Under the pieces are notes generated by a model, which was not told where the DNA came from, made no database searches, and was given only the letters and a program-made list of their open reading frames with translations. Below are positions 25,942 through 33,940 of a DNA stretch of 64,000 nucleotides, piece by piece (position 1 is the first letter of the stretch; each line of letters starts with the position of its first letter). This stretch comes from Micromonospora tulbaghiae (GTDB lineage Bacteria; Actinomycetota; Actinomycetes; Mycobacteriales; Micromonosporaceae). A program made the translations under genes and the position numbers. The stretch spans positions 400,493 through 464,492 of the forward strand of contig NZ_FMCQ01000005.1 in the NCBI RefSeq assembly GCF_900091605.1, read 5' to 3'.

Positions 25942-26739
25942 ATGACCGTGGACATCGAGGCCGCCAACCGGGAACTGGCAGTGGCCCGGCAGGACGGGAA
26001 GCCCTGCCCGCCGCTGCGCGGCCGGCTGCTGCCCGAGGGCGACATCGAGGCCGCGTACCAGGTGCAGCAGGTCTACACCCGGCAGCGGCTGGGCAAGGGA
26101 CACCGCCGCGTCGGCGCGAAGATCGGCCTGACGTCGCGGACCGTCCAGGAGAGCTTCGGCGTCTTCCAGCCCGACTTCGGGGTGCTCTTCGACGACATGG
26201 CCGTCGGCGACGGCGTCGAGGTGCCGATCGACCGGCTGCTCCAGCCGCGGGTGGAGGCGGAGATCGCCTTCGTGCTCGGCGCGGACCTGCCGGACGAGCG
26301 GGTCACCACTGTCGACCTGATCCGGGCGGTGGACCACGTGCTGCCGGCCATCGAGATCGTCGACTCGCGGATCGCGGACTGGGACATCTCGATCGTGGAC
26401 ACGGTGGCGGACAACGCCTCCAGCGGGCTGTTCGTGCTCGGCACCGCGCCCCGGCGGCTCGCCGACGTCGACCTGCGACTGTGCGGCATGGTGCTGGAGC
26501 ACGCCGGTGAGCCGGTCTCGGTCGGCGCGGGTGCGGCCTGCCTCGGCAATCCACTGCACGCGTTGCAGTGGCTGGCCGGCACGATGGCCCGCGCCGGTGA
26601 CCCGCTGCGGGCCGGCGACGTGGTGCTCTCCGGCGCGCTCGGCCCGATGGTGCCGGTCACGCCCGGCGCGGCGTACGAGGCGCGCATCTCCGGGCTCGGT
26701 TCGGTGCGTACCTGTTTCTCGAAGGAGGCCACCTCATGA
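25942..26739 (+). CDS. 2-keto-4-pentenoate hydratase
   Basis: A 265-residue member of the FAH/hydratase-decarboxylase family. It has VGAKIGLTSRTVQESFGV, an acidic metal-binding cluster in RVEAEIAFVLG and EIVDSRIADWD, and ends with a beta-rich core. It hydrates 2-oxopent-4-enoate to 4-hydroxy-2-oxovalerate, between the decarboxylase at 28723 and the aldolase at 27668. It resembles MhpD more than the decarboxylase paralogue in the same operon. ATG 25942 is preceded by GAGGAG six bases upstream. Confidence 0.85.
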   Translation: MTVDIEAANRELAVARQDGKPCPPLRGRLLPEGDIEAAYQVQQVYTRQRLGKGHRRVGAKIGLTSRTVQESFGVFQPDFGVLFDDMAVGDGVEVPIDRLLQPRVEAEIAFVLGADLPDERVTTVDLIRAVDHVLPAIEIVDSRIADWDISIVDTVADNASSGLFVLGTAPRRLADVDLRLCGMVLEHAGEPVSVGAGAACLGNPLHALQWLAGTMARAGDPLRAGDVVLSGALGPMVPVTPGAAYEARISGLGSVRTCFSKEATS

Positions 26740-27671
26740 GCGTCGGAGTGGCGGTGCTCGGGTCGGGCAACATCGGCACCGACCTGATGATCAAGGTGCT
26801 GCGGCTCAGTGAGAGCCTGCGCATGGTGGCGATGGCCGGCATCGACCCGGCCTCGGACGGTCTGGCCCGGGCCCGCCGGCTCGGCGTGACCACCACCGCC
26901 GAGGGCGTCGACGGCCTGGTGGCGCTGCCCGAGTTCGCGGACGTCCAGCTGGTCTTCGACGCCACCTCGGCCGGCGCGCACAGGCGTCACGACGAGGTGC
27001 TGCGGGCGCACGGCCGCACGGTGGTCGACCTGACGCCCGCCGCGATCGGCCCGTACGTGGTGCCGCCGGTGAACCTCGACGAGCACCTGGGCGAGCCGAA
27101 CGTCAACATGGTGACCTGCGGCGGGCAGGCCACGGTGCCGATCGTGCACGCGGTCGGCCGGATCACCCCCGTCGCGTACGGGGAGATCGTCGCCTCGATC
27201 GCGTCGAAGTCGGCCGGGCCCGGCACCCGGGCCAACATCGACGAGTTCACCGAGACGACCGCCCGCGCCATCGAGGTGGTCGGCGGCGCCGAGCGCGGCA
27301 AGGCCATCATCGTGCTGAACCCGGCCGACCCGCCGCTGCTGATGCGCGACACGGTCTACTGCCTGTGCCCGGACGCGGACGCCGACCCGGGCGCGATCGC
27401 CGCCTCGGTGGCCGACATGGTGACGGCCGTGCAGGAGTACGTGCCCGGCTACCGGCTCAAGCAGGACGTGCAGTTCGACGCTGTGGACACGTACGCGCCG
27501 GTGCTCGGCCGGCACTTCACCGGCCTGCAGGTGTCGGTGTTCCTGGAGGTCTCCGGCGCCGGGCACTACCTGCCCGCGTACGCCGGGAACCTGGACATCA
27601 TGACGTCGGCCGCGCTGCGTACCGCGGAGCGGCTGGTGGCGCTGCGCGCGACGGAGGTGAGTGCGCGATGA
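26736..27671 (+). CDS. mhpF: Acetaldehyde dehydrogenase (CoA-acylating)
   Basis: A 311-residue enzyme that converts the acetaldehyde from the aldolase to acetyl-CoA using NAD and CoA. It has the NAD motif VLGSGNIGTDLMIKVL, catalytic cysteine in NMVTCGGQATVPIVHAV and the C-terminal dimer region that docks with the aldolase in MhpE/MhpF-type complexes. ATGA overlaps join it to the genes on both sides, consistent with the fixed stoichiometry of that complex. Confidence 0.95.
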   Translation: MSVGVAVLGSGNIGTDLMIKVLRLSESLRMVAMAGIDPASDGLARARRLGVTTTAEGVDGLVALPEFADVQLVFDATSAGAHRRHDEVLRAHGRTVVDLTPAAIGPYVVPPVNLDEHLGEPNVNMVTCGGQATVPIVHAVGRITPVAYGEIVASIASKSAGPGTRANIDEFTETTARAIEVVGGAERGKAIIVLNPADPPLLMRDTVYCLCPDADADPGAIAASVADMVTAVQEYVPGYRLKQDVQFDAVDTYAPVLGRHFTGLQVSVFLEVSGAGHYLPAYAGNLDIMTSAALRTAERLVALRATEVSAR

Positions 27672-28726
27672 CCGACCTCTACATCCAGGACGTGACGCTG
27701 CGCGACGGCATGCACGCCATCGGGCACCGCTACACGGTCGACCAGGTGCGTACCGTGGCCGCCGCGCTCGACGCGGCCGGCGTGGCCGCGGTCGAGGTGG
27801 CGCACGGCGACGGCCTGGCCGGCTCCAGCGTCAACTACGGGCACGGCGCCGCCGCCGACGCGGACTGGATCGCCGCCGCCGCCGAGGTGCTCACCACCGC
27901 CCGGCTCACCACGCTGCTGCTGCCGGGCATCGGCACCATCGCGGACCTGAAGGCGGCGAAGGCGCTCGGCGTGACGAGCGTCCGGATCGCCACGCACTGC
28001 ACCGAGGCGGACATCTCCGCCCAGCACATCGCCTGGGCCCGGGAGAACGACATGGACGTCTCCGGGTTCCTGATGATGTCGCACCTCAACGACCCGGCCG
28101 GGCTGGCCGCGCAGGCCAAGCTGATGGAGTCGTACGGCGCGCACTGCGTCTACGTCACCGACTCCGGCGGCCGGCTGCTGATGTCGGACGTGGCGCAGCG
28201 CGTCGACGCGTACCGGCAGGTGCTGGAGCCGGAGACGCAGATCGGCATCCACGCGCACCACAACCTGTCGCTCGGTGTGGCGAACAGCGTGCTGGCGGTC
28301 GAGCACGGCCGGATCCTCGGCGACGGCCCGCTCGGCTCACCGTCCGGCCGGACCGTCCGGGTGGACGCGTCGCTCGCCGGCATGGGTGCGGGCGCGGGCA
28401 ACGCGCCGCTGGAGGTCTTCGTCGCGGTCGCCGAGCTGCACGGCTGGAAGCACGGCTGCGACGTGTTCGCGTTGATGGACGCCGCCGACGACCTGGTCCG
28501 CCCACTGCAGGACCGACCGGTCCAGGTCGACCGGGAGACGCTCTCCCTGGGGTACGCGGGCGTCTACTCCAGCTTCCTGCGTCACGCCGAGCGGGCCTCG
28601 GCCAAGTACGGAGTGGACGTCCGCTCGATCCTGGTCGAGCTGGGCCGTCGCCGGATGGTCGGCGGCCAGGAGGACATGATCGTGGACGTGGCACTGGACC
28701 TGGCGGCTAAGGAGAACAACTCATGA
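27668..28726 (+). CDS. mhpE: 4-hydroxy-2-oxovalerate aldolase with a 14-residue insertion
   Basis: A DmpG/MhpE-type class II aldolase that splits 4-hydroxy-2-oxovalerate into pyruvate and acetaldehyde and channels the aldehyde to MhpF. Motifs include YIQDVTLRDGMHAIGHRY, ATHCTEADISAQHI, the metal-binding IHAHHNLSLGVANS and GMGAGAGNAPLEVF. It is 352 residues against about 337 in E. coli MhpE. The extra length is an insertion at residues 215-230 (28310-28357), between AVEHG and RVDASLAGMG, where the family normally has two residues. The rest aligns without gaps, so the enzyme is probably active. Confidence 0.93.
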   Translation: MTDLYIQDVTLRDGMHAIGHRYTVDQVRTVAAALDAAGVAAVEVAHGDGLAGSSVNYGHGAAADADWIAAAAEVLTTARLTTLLLPGIGTIADLKAAKALGVTSVRIATHCTEADISAQHIAWARENDMDVSGFLMMSHLNDPAGLAAQAKLMESYGAHCVYVTDSGGRLLMSDVAQRVDAYRQVLEPETQIGIHAHHNLSLGVANSVLAVEHGRILGDGPLGSPSGRTVRVDASLAGMGAGAGNAPLEVFVAVAELHGWKHGCDVFALMDAADDLVRPLQDRPVQVDRETLSLGYAGVYSSFLRHAERASAKYGVDVRSILVELGRRRMVGGQEDMIVDVALDLAAKENNS

Positions 28727-29496
28727 TCGGGCCGGACATCGCCGGCATCGCGGAGAAGCTGGGCGCGGCGGCCGACGACGCCACCGCGATCCCGCAGCTC
28801 GCCGCCGAGACCGGCCTCGACGTCGACGCCGCGTACGCGGTGCAGACCGCGCTGGTGCAGCGCCGCCTCGACCGGGGTGAGCGGCTGGTCGGCCTCAAGA
28901 TGGGGCTCACCAGCAAGGCCAAGATGGCGCAGGTCGGCGTGGACGAGGTGATCTGGGGCCGGCTGACCGACGTGATGCGGGTGCCCGACGGCGGCGGTGT
29001 CGACGTCGGCGACTTCATCCACCCCCGGGTCGAGCCGGAGGTGGCGTTCCTGCTGGACCGGCTGCCCGACCCGGGCGAACCGGTCGGCTCGTTCACCCGG
29101 GCCGTGCGCGCTGTCGCCCCGGCCATCGAGCTGATCGACTCCCGGTACGCGAACTTCACCTTCTCGCTGCCGGACGTGATCGCCGACAACACCTCGGCCG
29201 CCGCGTTCGTGGTGGGGCCGTGGTCGCCGGTGCCGGACGGGCTGGACAACCTCGGCGTGCTGCTGGAGATCGACGGGCGGGTGGCGCAGGTCGGCTCGAC
29301 CGCTGCCATCCTCGGCGACCCGCGCCGCGCGCTGGACGAGGGTCTGCGGCTGGCCGGCCGGCACGGCGTCCGGCTGCGCAAGGGCTGGGTGTTCCTGGCC
29401 GGCGCGGCCACCGCCGCGGTGCCGCTGCGTCCCGGCGCACACGTGCGGGCCACAGTGGAGAAGCTCGGGTCCGCCTCCCTGAAGGCCCTGCCATGA
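28723..29496 (+). CDS. 4-oxalocrotonate decarboxylase
   Basis: A 257-residue paralogue of the hydratase at 25942, in the same FAH-like family. LKMGLTSKAKMAQVGVDEVIW and GRLTDVMRV identify the decarboxylase branch (DmpH/XylI). HPRVEPEVAFLLD and IELIDSRYANF provide the metal ligands. It decarboxylates 4-oxalocrotonate to 2-oxopent-4-enoate and, in related systems, forms a complex with the hydratase. The ATG overlaps the aldolase stop. No separate 4-oxalocrotonate tautomerase gene is seen in the operon. Confidence 0.87.
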   Translation: MIGPDIAGIAEKLGAAADDATAIPQLAAETGLDVDAAYAVQTALVQRRLDRGERLVGLKMGLTSKAKMAQVGVDEVIWGRLTDVMRVPDGGGVDVGDFIHPRVEPEVAFLLDRLPDPGEPVGSFTRAVRAVAPAIELIDSRYANFTFSLPDVIADNTSAAAFVVGPWSPVPDGLDNLGVLLEIDGRVAQVGSTAAILGDPRRALDEGLRLAGRHGVRLRKGWVFLAGAATAAVPLRPGAHVRATVEKLGSASLKALP

Positions 29497-29918
29497 CCGG
29501 CCGCGTGGTGGCCGGGAAGGCCGTGCCGCGGGGCGCGTTCCCGCACGTCAAGGTGGCCGGCGGGTTCGTCTTCGTCTCCGGTACGTCGTCGCGCCGGCCG
29601 GACAACACGTTCGCCGGGGTGTCGGTGGACGAGTTCGGCACCACCGACCTGGACATCCGGGAGCAGACCCGGGCCGTGGTCGAGAACATCCGCGACCTGC
29701 TCCGCTCGGTCGGCGCCGACCTGAGCGACCTGGTGCAGGTCACCAGCTACCTGGTCAACATGAACGACTTCGGCGGCTACAACGAGGTGTGGGCGGAGTT
29801 CTTCGACGCCACCGGGCCGACCCGGACCACAGTCGCCGTGCACCAGCTTCCGCACCCGCATCTGCTGATCGAGATGCAGGCCGTCGCCCTACTTCCGCCG
29901 GGAGGTTCCCATGAGTGA
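29493..29918 (+). CDS. 2-aminomuconate deaminase (RidA/YjgF fold)
   Basis: A 141-residue RidA-family protein: FPHVKVAGGFVFVSGTSSRR, NIRDLLRSVGADLSDLVQVT and PTRTTVAVHQLPHPHLLIEM. In meta-cleavage kynurenine operons this family supplies 2-aminomuconate deaminase, giving 4-oxalocrotonate and ammonia; the neighbours fit that reaction exactly. A general enamine deaminase role is the alternative. The ATG overlaps the previous stop by four bases and its stop overlaps the next start by eight. Confidence 0.82.
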   Translation: MTGRVVAGKAVPRGAFPHVKVAGGFVFVSGTSSRRPDNTFAGVSVDEFGTTDLDIREQTRAVVENIRDLLRSVGADLSDLVQVTSYLVNMNDFGGYNEVWAEFFDATGPTRTTVAVHQLPHPHLLIEMQAVALLPPGGSHE

Positions 29919-30435
29919 GATCGCCGAGCCGTTCAGCTTCTCCGGCTGGATCGGCGAGAACCAGCACCTGCTCAAGCCCCCGGTGGGCAACAAGGAGATG
30001 CTGCCCGGCAGCGACGACTTCATCGTCATGGTGGTGGGTGGTCCGAACCAGCGTACGGACTTCCACGTCGACCCGTACGAGGAGTTCTTCTACCAGGTCA
30101 AGGGCAACATGCACATCAACCTGATGCTGCCGGAGGGCCCGCGTACGGTGCACGTGCGCGAGGGGCAGATGTGGATGCTGCCGCGCAACACCCCGCACTC
30201 GCCGCAGCGTCCCGAGGCCGGCTCGATCGGCATGGTGATCGAGCGGGTCCGCGAGGAGGGCACGCTGGAGAAGTTCCAGTGGTACTGCGGCGAGTGCAAC
30301 CACAAGGTGCACGAGGTGGAGCTGCAGGTCCGCGACATCGCCGCCGACCTGCCTCCGGTCTTCGCCGCGTTCTACGCCGACGAGAAGGCCCGCACCTGCG
30401 ACAACTGCGGCGCGCTGCACCCGGGCAAGGGCTGA
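29911..30435 (+). CDS. nbaC: 3-hydroxyanthranilate 3,4-dioxygenase
   Basis: A 174-residue cupin that opens the ring of 3-hydroxyanthranilate with Fe(II) and oxygen. The iron ligands His, Glu and His appear in TDFHVDPYEEFFYQVKG and NTPHSPQRP. The C-terminus carries the rubredoxin-like second metal site of bacterial enzymes, with Cys pairs in WYCGECNHKVHE and CDNCGALHPG. The product, 2-amino-3-carboxymuconate semialdehyde, is the substrate of the next gene's enzyme, whose start is three bases downstream. Confidence 0.96.
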   Translation: MSEIAEPFSFSGWIGENQHLLKPPVGNKEMLPGSDDFIVMVVGGPNQRTDFHVDPYEEFFYQVKGNMHINLMLPEGPRTVHVREGQMWMLPRNTPHSPQRPEAGSIGMVIERVREEGTLEKFQWYCGECNHKVHEVELQVRDIAADLPPVFAAFYADEKARTCDNCGALHPGKG

Positions 30436-30438
30436 CGC

Positions 30439-31434
30439 GTGCCGGTCGTGGACGTGCACACGCACGTCGTACCGAAGGGTTGGCCGGACCTCGCCGCGGC
30501 GTGCGGCGGGTCCGGCTGGCCCTGGCTGCGGGTGGACTCCGAGCGCGCCGCCATGATCATGGTGGGGGAGACGGAGTTCCGCCCGATCGGCGCCCCGTGC
30601 TGGGACGCGCCGACCCGGCTGACCGACATGGACGCCGACGGCGTGGACGTGCAGGTCGTCTCGCCCACCCCGGTGTTCTTCAGCTACGACCGCCCGGCCG
30701 ACCAGGCGGTCAAGGTGGCCCGGATCTTCAACGACCTCACGCTGGAGGTCACCGCCGCCGGCGGCGGCCGGCTGGTGCCGTTCTGCCAGGTGCCGTTGCA
30801 GGACCCGGACGCGGCCTGCGCCGAGCTGGACCGCTGCCTGTCGGCGGGGCACGCCGGCGTCGAGATCGGTAACCACGTCGGTGACCGGGATCTGGACGAC
30901 GAGGGCATCGTGCAGTTCCTCACCCACTGCGCCGAGGTCGGCGCGCCGGTCTTCGTGCATCCGTGGGACATGCCCGGCGGCCCCCGGCTGGACCGGTGGA
31001 TGGCGCGCTGGCTGACCGGGATGCCGGCCGAGACGCACCTGTCGGTGCTCGCCCTGATCCTCGGCGGCGTGTTCGACCGGGTGCCGGAGACGCTGCGGAT
31101 CTGCTTCGCGCACGGCGGCGGCAGCTTCCCGTTCTGGCTGGGCCGCGCCGACAACGCCTGGCACCGCCGTGGCGACCTGGTACGCGGCGCGTCCAGCGCA
31201 CCGCCCAGCTCCTACGTCGACCGGTTCCACGTGGACTCGGTGGTCTTCGAACCGGCCGCGCTGCGGCTGCTGGTGGACACCATGGGCGCCGAGCGGGTGC
31301 TGCTCGGCAGCGACTACCCCTACCCGCTGGGGGAGCGGCCGGTCGGCCAGGTGGTGCACCGGGCGGACTTCCTCACCGACGCGCAGCGGGACGCGCTGCT
31401 CGGCGGCAACGCGCTGCGTTTCCTCGGCCGCTGA
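30439..31434 (+). CDS. nbaD: Aminocarboxymuconate semialdehyde decarboxylase (ACMSD)
   Basis: A 331-residue amidohydrolase-superfamily decarboxylase. Metal-binding VDVHTHVVPK at the N-terminus, PVFVHPWDMPGG and FAHGGGSFPFWLGR in the middle, and GSDYPYPLGE near the end match ACMSD closely. It removes CO2 from the ring-cleavage product and steers it away from spontaneous closure to quinolinate. GTG 30439 gives the family start. It is the last gene of the operon, followed by a stem-loop at 31445. Confidence 0.94.
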   Translation: MPVVDVHTHVVPKGWPDLAAACGGSGWPWLRVDSERAAMIMVGETEFRPIGAPCWDAPTRLTDMDADGVDVQVVSPTPVFFSYDRPADQAVKVARIFNDLTLEVTAAGGGRLVPFCQVPLQDPDAACAELDRCLSAGHAGVEIGNHVGDRDLDDEGIVQFLTHCAEVGAPVFVHPWDMPGGPRLDRWMARWLTGMPAETHLSVLALILGGVFDRVPETLRICFAHGGGSFPFWLGRADNAWHRRGDLVRGASSAPPSSYVDRFHVDSVVFEPAALRLLVDTMGAERVLLGSDYPYPLGERPVGQVVHRADFLTDAQRDALLGGNALRFLGR

Positions 31435-31444
31435 CGGCCGGCGC

Positions 31445-31480
31445 GAATGCGTCAGTCGTCCCGAGCCGACGGACGCATTC
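31445..31480 (+). terminator. Stem-loop after the tryptophan catabolic operon
   Basis: Arms GAATGCGTC/GACGCATTC with an inner GTCG/CGAC after one mismatch (31445-31458 with 31467-31480) and an eight-base loop, eleven bases beyond the ACMSD stop. No T-run, so either a GC-type terminator or another intergenic palindrome. Confidence 0.6.
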
Positions 31481-31573
31481 CGAACCGCTGATGTCAGCCG
31501 GACACGGACCTGACGGCCGCCCGCCGGACGTGTCGCCCGGCCTCCGGGCCGCCGGACCGGCAGGATGGACGGC

Positions 31574-33046
31574 ATGGCCGAGCCGCACGACCTGACCGCG
31601 CTGGAACAGGCCGCCGCGATCCGCCGGGGCGAGCTGTCCAGCCTGGAACTGGTCGAGCACCACCTGCGCCGGGTCGAGGCGCTCGGCGACACCGTCGGCG
31701 CTTTCGTCACGGTCACCGCCGACCGGGCCCGGACCGCCGCCCGTGCCGCCGACGCGCTCGCGGCCGAGGAACGCGGCCCGCTGCACGGGGTGCCGACCGC
31801 TATCAAGGACCTCACGCTCACCGCCGGGGTGCGGACCACCTTCGGCTCGGCCGCCTTCGCCGACTTCGTCCCGCCGGTCGACGCCGACGTGGTGCGCCTC
31901 CTGGCCGACGCCGGCCTGGTCAGCCTCGGCAAGACCACCACCTCCGAACTCGGCTGCTCGCTCTACTCCGAGGGGCTGGTGGCACCGCCGGCCCGCAACC
32001 CGTGGGATCTCGCGTACACCGCGGGCGGGTCAAGCGGCGGCGCGGCAGCGGCGGTCGCCGCCGGGCTCGTGCCGGTGGCGCAGGGCTCCGACGGCGGCGG
32101 CTCGCTGCGTATCCCGGCCGCGCTCTGCGGCCTGGTCGGCTACAAGCCGAGCCGGGGCATGGTCTCCGGCGGGCCGCTCGGCTTCGGCGGCTTCGGGCTG
32201 CCGGTGAACGGGCCGATCGGCCGTACCGTCGGCGACGTGGCCGCGCTGCTCGACGTGCTCGCGCGCCCGGTGCCCGGCGAACCGTACCTGCCGCCGGCCG
32301 CGCCCGCCGGCGGGTACCTCGGCGTCACCCGCGCCGCCCGCGTCTCCGGCCCCGGCCGGCTGCGCGTCGGCCGCTTCACCACGCCGATGCTCGCCGACGA
32401 ACCGGTCCACCCGGACTGCGTCGCCGCCGTCGACCGGGCCGCCGCGCTGCTCACCGACGCCGGCCACGAGGTGGTCGACGTCCCCGCGCCGCTCGGCCAC
32501 GAGGCGTGGCCGCTGTTCGAGACCGTCTGGTACGCGCTGGCGGTCACCCCGGTCCCGGCCGGGCGGGACGGCGACCTGCTGCCGCTGACCCGGTTCCTGC
32601 GCGAGCGCGGCGAGGCGCTCGGCGCGGCCCGGCTGATGGCCGCGCTCGGCGAACTCCAGGCGCAGGTACGCCGTGGCGTACGCCGTACCGCCGGTTGTGA
32701 CCTGCTGCTCTGCCCGACGCTCGCGACCCCGCAGGCGCCGGTGGGCGCGTTCGCCGCCCTCGAACCGGCCGAGGACTTCGACCGGCAGCGGCGCTTCTCG
32801 CCGTACTGCGCGGTCTTCAACGTGACGGGCGATCCGTCCGTTTCGCTGCCGGTCGGACGGACCGCCGACGGGCTACCGGTCGGGGTGCTGCTCACCGGCC
32901 GGTACGGCGACGACGCGACACTGCTCGCCACTGCCGCGCAGCTGGAGCACCGGAGTGACGGATGGGATCAGCACCCCGCAATCTGGCGGGCCGCCGACTC
33001 CGCTAACGTGAACATCACAAGTGACGTGGGACGCGACCGGTCCTGA
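31574..33046 (+). CDS. Amidase (amidase-signature family)
   Basis: A 490-residue Ser-cisSer-Lys hydrolase. The lysine is in HGVPTAIKDLTLTAGV, and the Gly/Ser-rich signature AGGSSGGAAAAVAAGLVPVA followed by SDGGGSLRIPAALCGLVGYK supplies the two serines. Members hydrolyse small carboxamides or act as GatA-like amidotransferase subunits; no gatB/gatC neighbours are present, so a stand-alone amidase is more likely. ATG 31574 is preferred over 31565 because AGGA is better spaced. It follows the tryptophan operon but is separated from it by a stem-loop, so co-function is not implied. Confidence 0.88.
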   Translation: MAEPHDLTALEQAAAIRRGELSSLELVEHHLRRVEALGDTVGAFVTVTADRARTAARAADALAAEERGPLHGVPTAIKDLTLTAGVRTTFGSAAFADFVPPVDADVVRLLADAGLVSLGKTTTSELGCSLYSEGLVAPPARNPWDLAYTAGGSSGGAAAAVAAGLVPVAQGSDGGGSLRIPAALCGLVGYKPSRGMVSGGPLGFGGFGLPVNGPIGRTVGDVAALLDVLARPVPGEPYLPPAAPAGGYLGVTRAARVSGPGRLRVGRFTTPMLADEPVHPDCVAAVDRAAALLTDAGHEVVDVPAPLGHEAWPLFETVWYALAVTPVPAGRDGDLLPLTRFLRERGEALGAARLMAALGELQAQVRRGVRRTAGCDLLLCPTLATPQAPVGAFAALEPAEDFDRQRRFSPYCAVFNVTGDPSVSLPVGRTADGLPVGVLLTGRYGDDATLLATAAQLEHRSDGWDQHPAIWRAADSANVNITSDVGRDRS

Positions 33047-33098
33047 CCGGCCGACCCGCACCATTCCTGGTCTCTCTTTCCGCCTGGGGGCGTTGGGA

Positions 33099-33401
33099 TT
33101 GTCTGTTACCGAGACGTTGGTGGTCTTCGTCGGCATCCCGGCCGCCGCGGTGCTGCTGATCGCCGCCCTGGCGGCCGTCGGCAACCGCGGCAACGGTGGC
33201 GGCGCGAAGCGCTACCGGCCGGGCCGGCCCTTCGACTTCACTCCGGTCTGGTTCCTGGGCCGTCCGGAGCAGCTGGCCGACTCGGCCGGCACGGCGCTGG
33301 CCGCCGGGGCGCAGGCGCCGGCGTTGACCAGCCGCAAGCAGGAGCAGGCCGGCCGGGAGGCGCCGGCCGGTGGAACCGGAGGCGCAAGTGACCGTTGGTG
33401 A
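33099..33401 (+). CDS. Small single-span membrane protein
   Basis: About 100 residues: SVTETLVVFVGIPAAAVLLI starts a single membrane helix, followed by a Gly/Asn hinge (GNRGNGGGAKRYRPGRPF) and a hydrophilic tail rich in Ala, Gly and Gln. TTG 33099 has a GGGGG tract upstream. The same arrangement (short membrane protein overlapping a DUF5130 gene) is seen in actinobacteria; function is not known. Confidence 0.72.
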   Translation: MSVTETLVVFVGIPAAAVLLIAALAAVGNRGNGGGAKRYRPGRPFDFTPVWFLGRPEQLADSAGTALAAGAQAPALTSRKQEQAGREAPAGGTGGASDRW

Positions 33402-33801
33402 AGCGCGGCCCACGACGGGGACGGGCACCCCGCCCGACGTGCTGGACGGACCGTTCTCGACCCGTCAGCTGCTCCGCATCGACGAGGCGCTGCGCCTCGC
33501 CGACCAGGGCACCGGCCTGGTCTTCTCGGTCTACGTCGGCGGCCTCGACGAGCCGATCCGGGAGCACGCCGAGCGGCTGCACCGCCAGCTCGCCGACCCG
33601 GACCGCTCGGTGCTGATCGCGGTGTCGCCCAACCAGCGGCAGCTGGAGATCGTCACCGGCAAGTACGCGCGTAAGCGCATCCCGGACACGTACGCCAAGC
33701 TGGCCGCGCTCTCCATGGTGGCCTCCTTCGGCGGCGGCGACCTGGCCGGCGGCATCATCCAGGGCCTCGACCAGCTCGCCAGCCACGCCGGCAAGGGCTG
33801 A
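33388..33801 (+). CDS. DUF5130 / TPM-domain-like protein
   Basis: A 137-residue protein with the actinobacterial DUF5130 pattern: FSTRQLLRIDEALRLADQGT, LVFSVYVGGLDEPIREHAER, VLIAVSPNQRQLEIVTGKYA and ALSMVASFGGGDLAGGIIQG. TPM-like domains occur near membrane proteins and in stress or phosphatase contexts; the function here is unknown. GTG 33388 has GGAGG five bases upstream. It overlaps the membrane protein gene by 14 bases in another frame and is probably co-translated. A strong terminator follows. Confidence 0.78.
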   Translation: MTVGEARPTTGTGTPPDVLDGPFSTRQLLRIDEALRLADQGTGLVFSVYVGGLDEPIREHAERLHRQLADPDRSVLIAVSPNQRQLEIVTGKYARKRIPDTYAKLAALSMVASFGGGDLAGGIIQGLDQLASHAGKG

Positions 33802-33820
33802 TCCGCCCGCACACACGACG

Positions 33821-33852
33821 AAGCCCGGCCCGCGCTCACGCGGGCCGGGCTT
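33821..33852 (+). terminator. Rho-independent terminator after the DUF5130 gene
   Basis: Perfect 14-bp stem (33821-33834 with 33839-33852), CTCA tetraloop, followed by TCTCGTTC. A textbook intrinsic terminator for this GC content. Confidence 0.9.
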
Positions 33853-33885
33853 TCTCGTTCGCCGGCGGCGCAGGGCCCACGACGG

Positions 33886-33929
33886 CGGCCGGGGCCGGCG
33901 CGGGCTGCAGCCCGCGCCGGCCCCGGCCG
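33886..33929 (-). terminator. 44-base perfect palindrome, terminator of pepN
   Basis: The sequence 33886-33929 is a perfect 22-bp inverted repeat with no spacer, centred on CTGCAG, eleven bases after the pepN stop (minus strand). As RNA it would form a hairpin with a minimal central loop. It sits 33 bases from the opposing terminator, so the two isolate the convergent genes. Confidence 0.8.
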
Positions 33930-33940
33930 GCATGCCTCAC

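Noticed and set aside
31435..31573. Stem-loop at 31445 as a fourth member of the GATC repeat family
   Set aside because: Its arms (GAATGCGTC) do not start with GATC nor fit the WWGVASTT pattern; it is treated as an operon-end hairpin.
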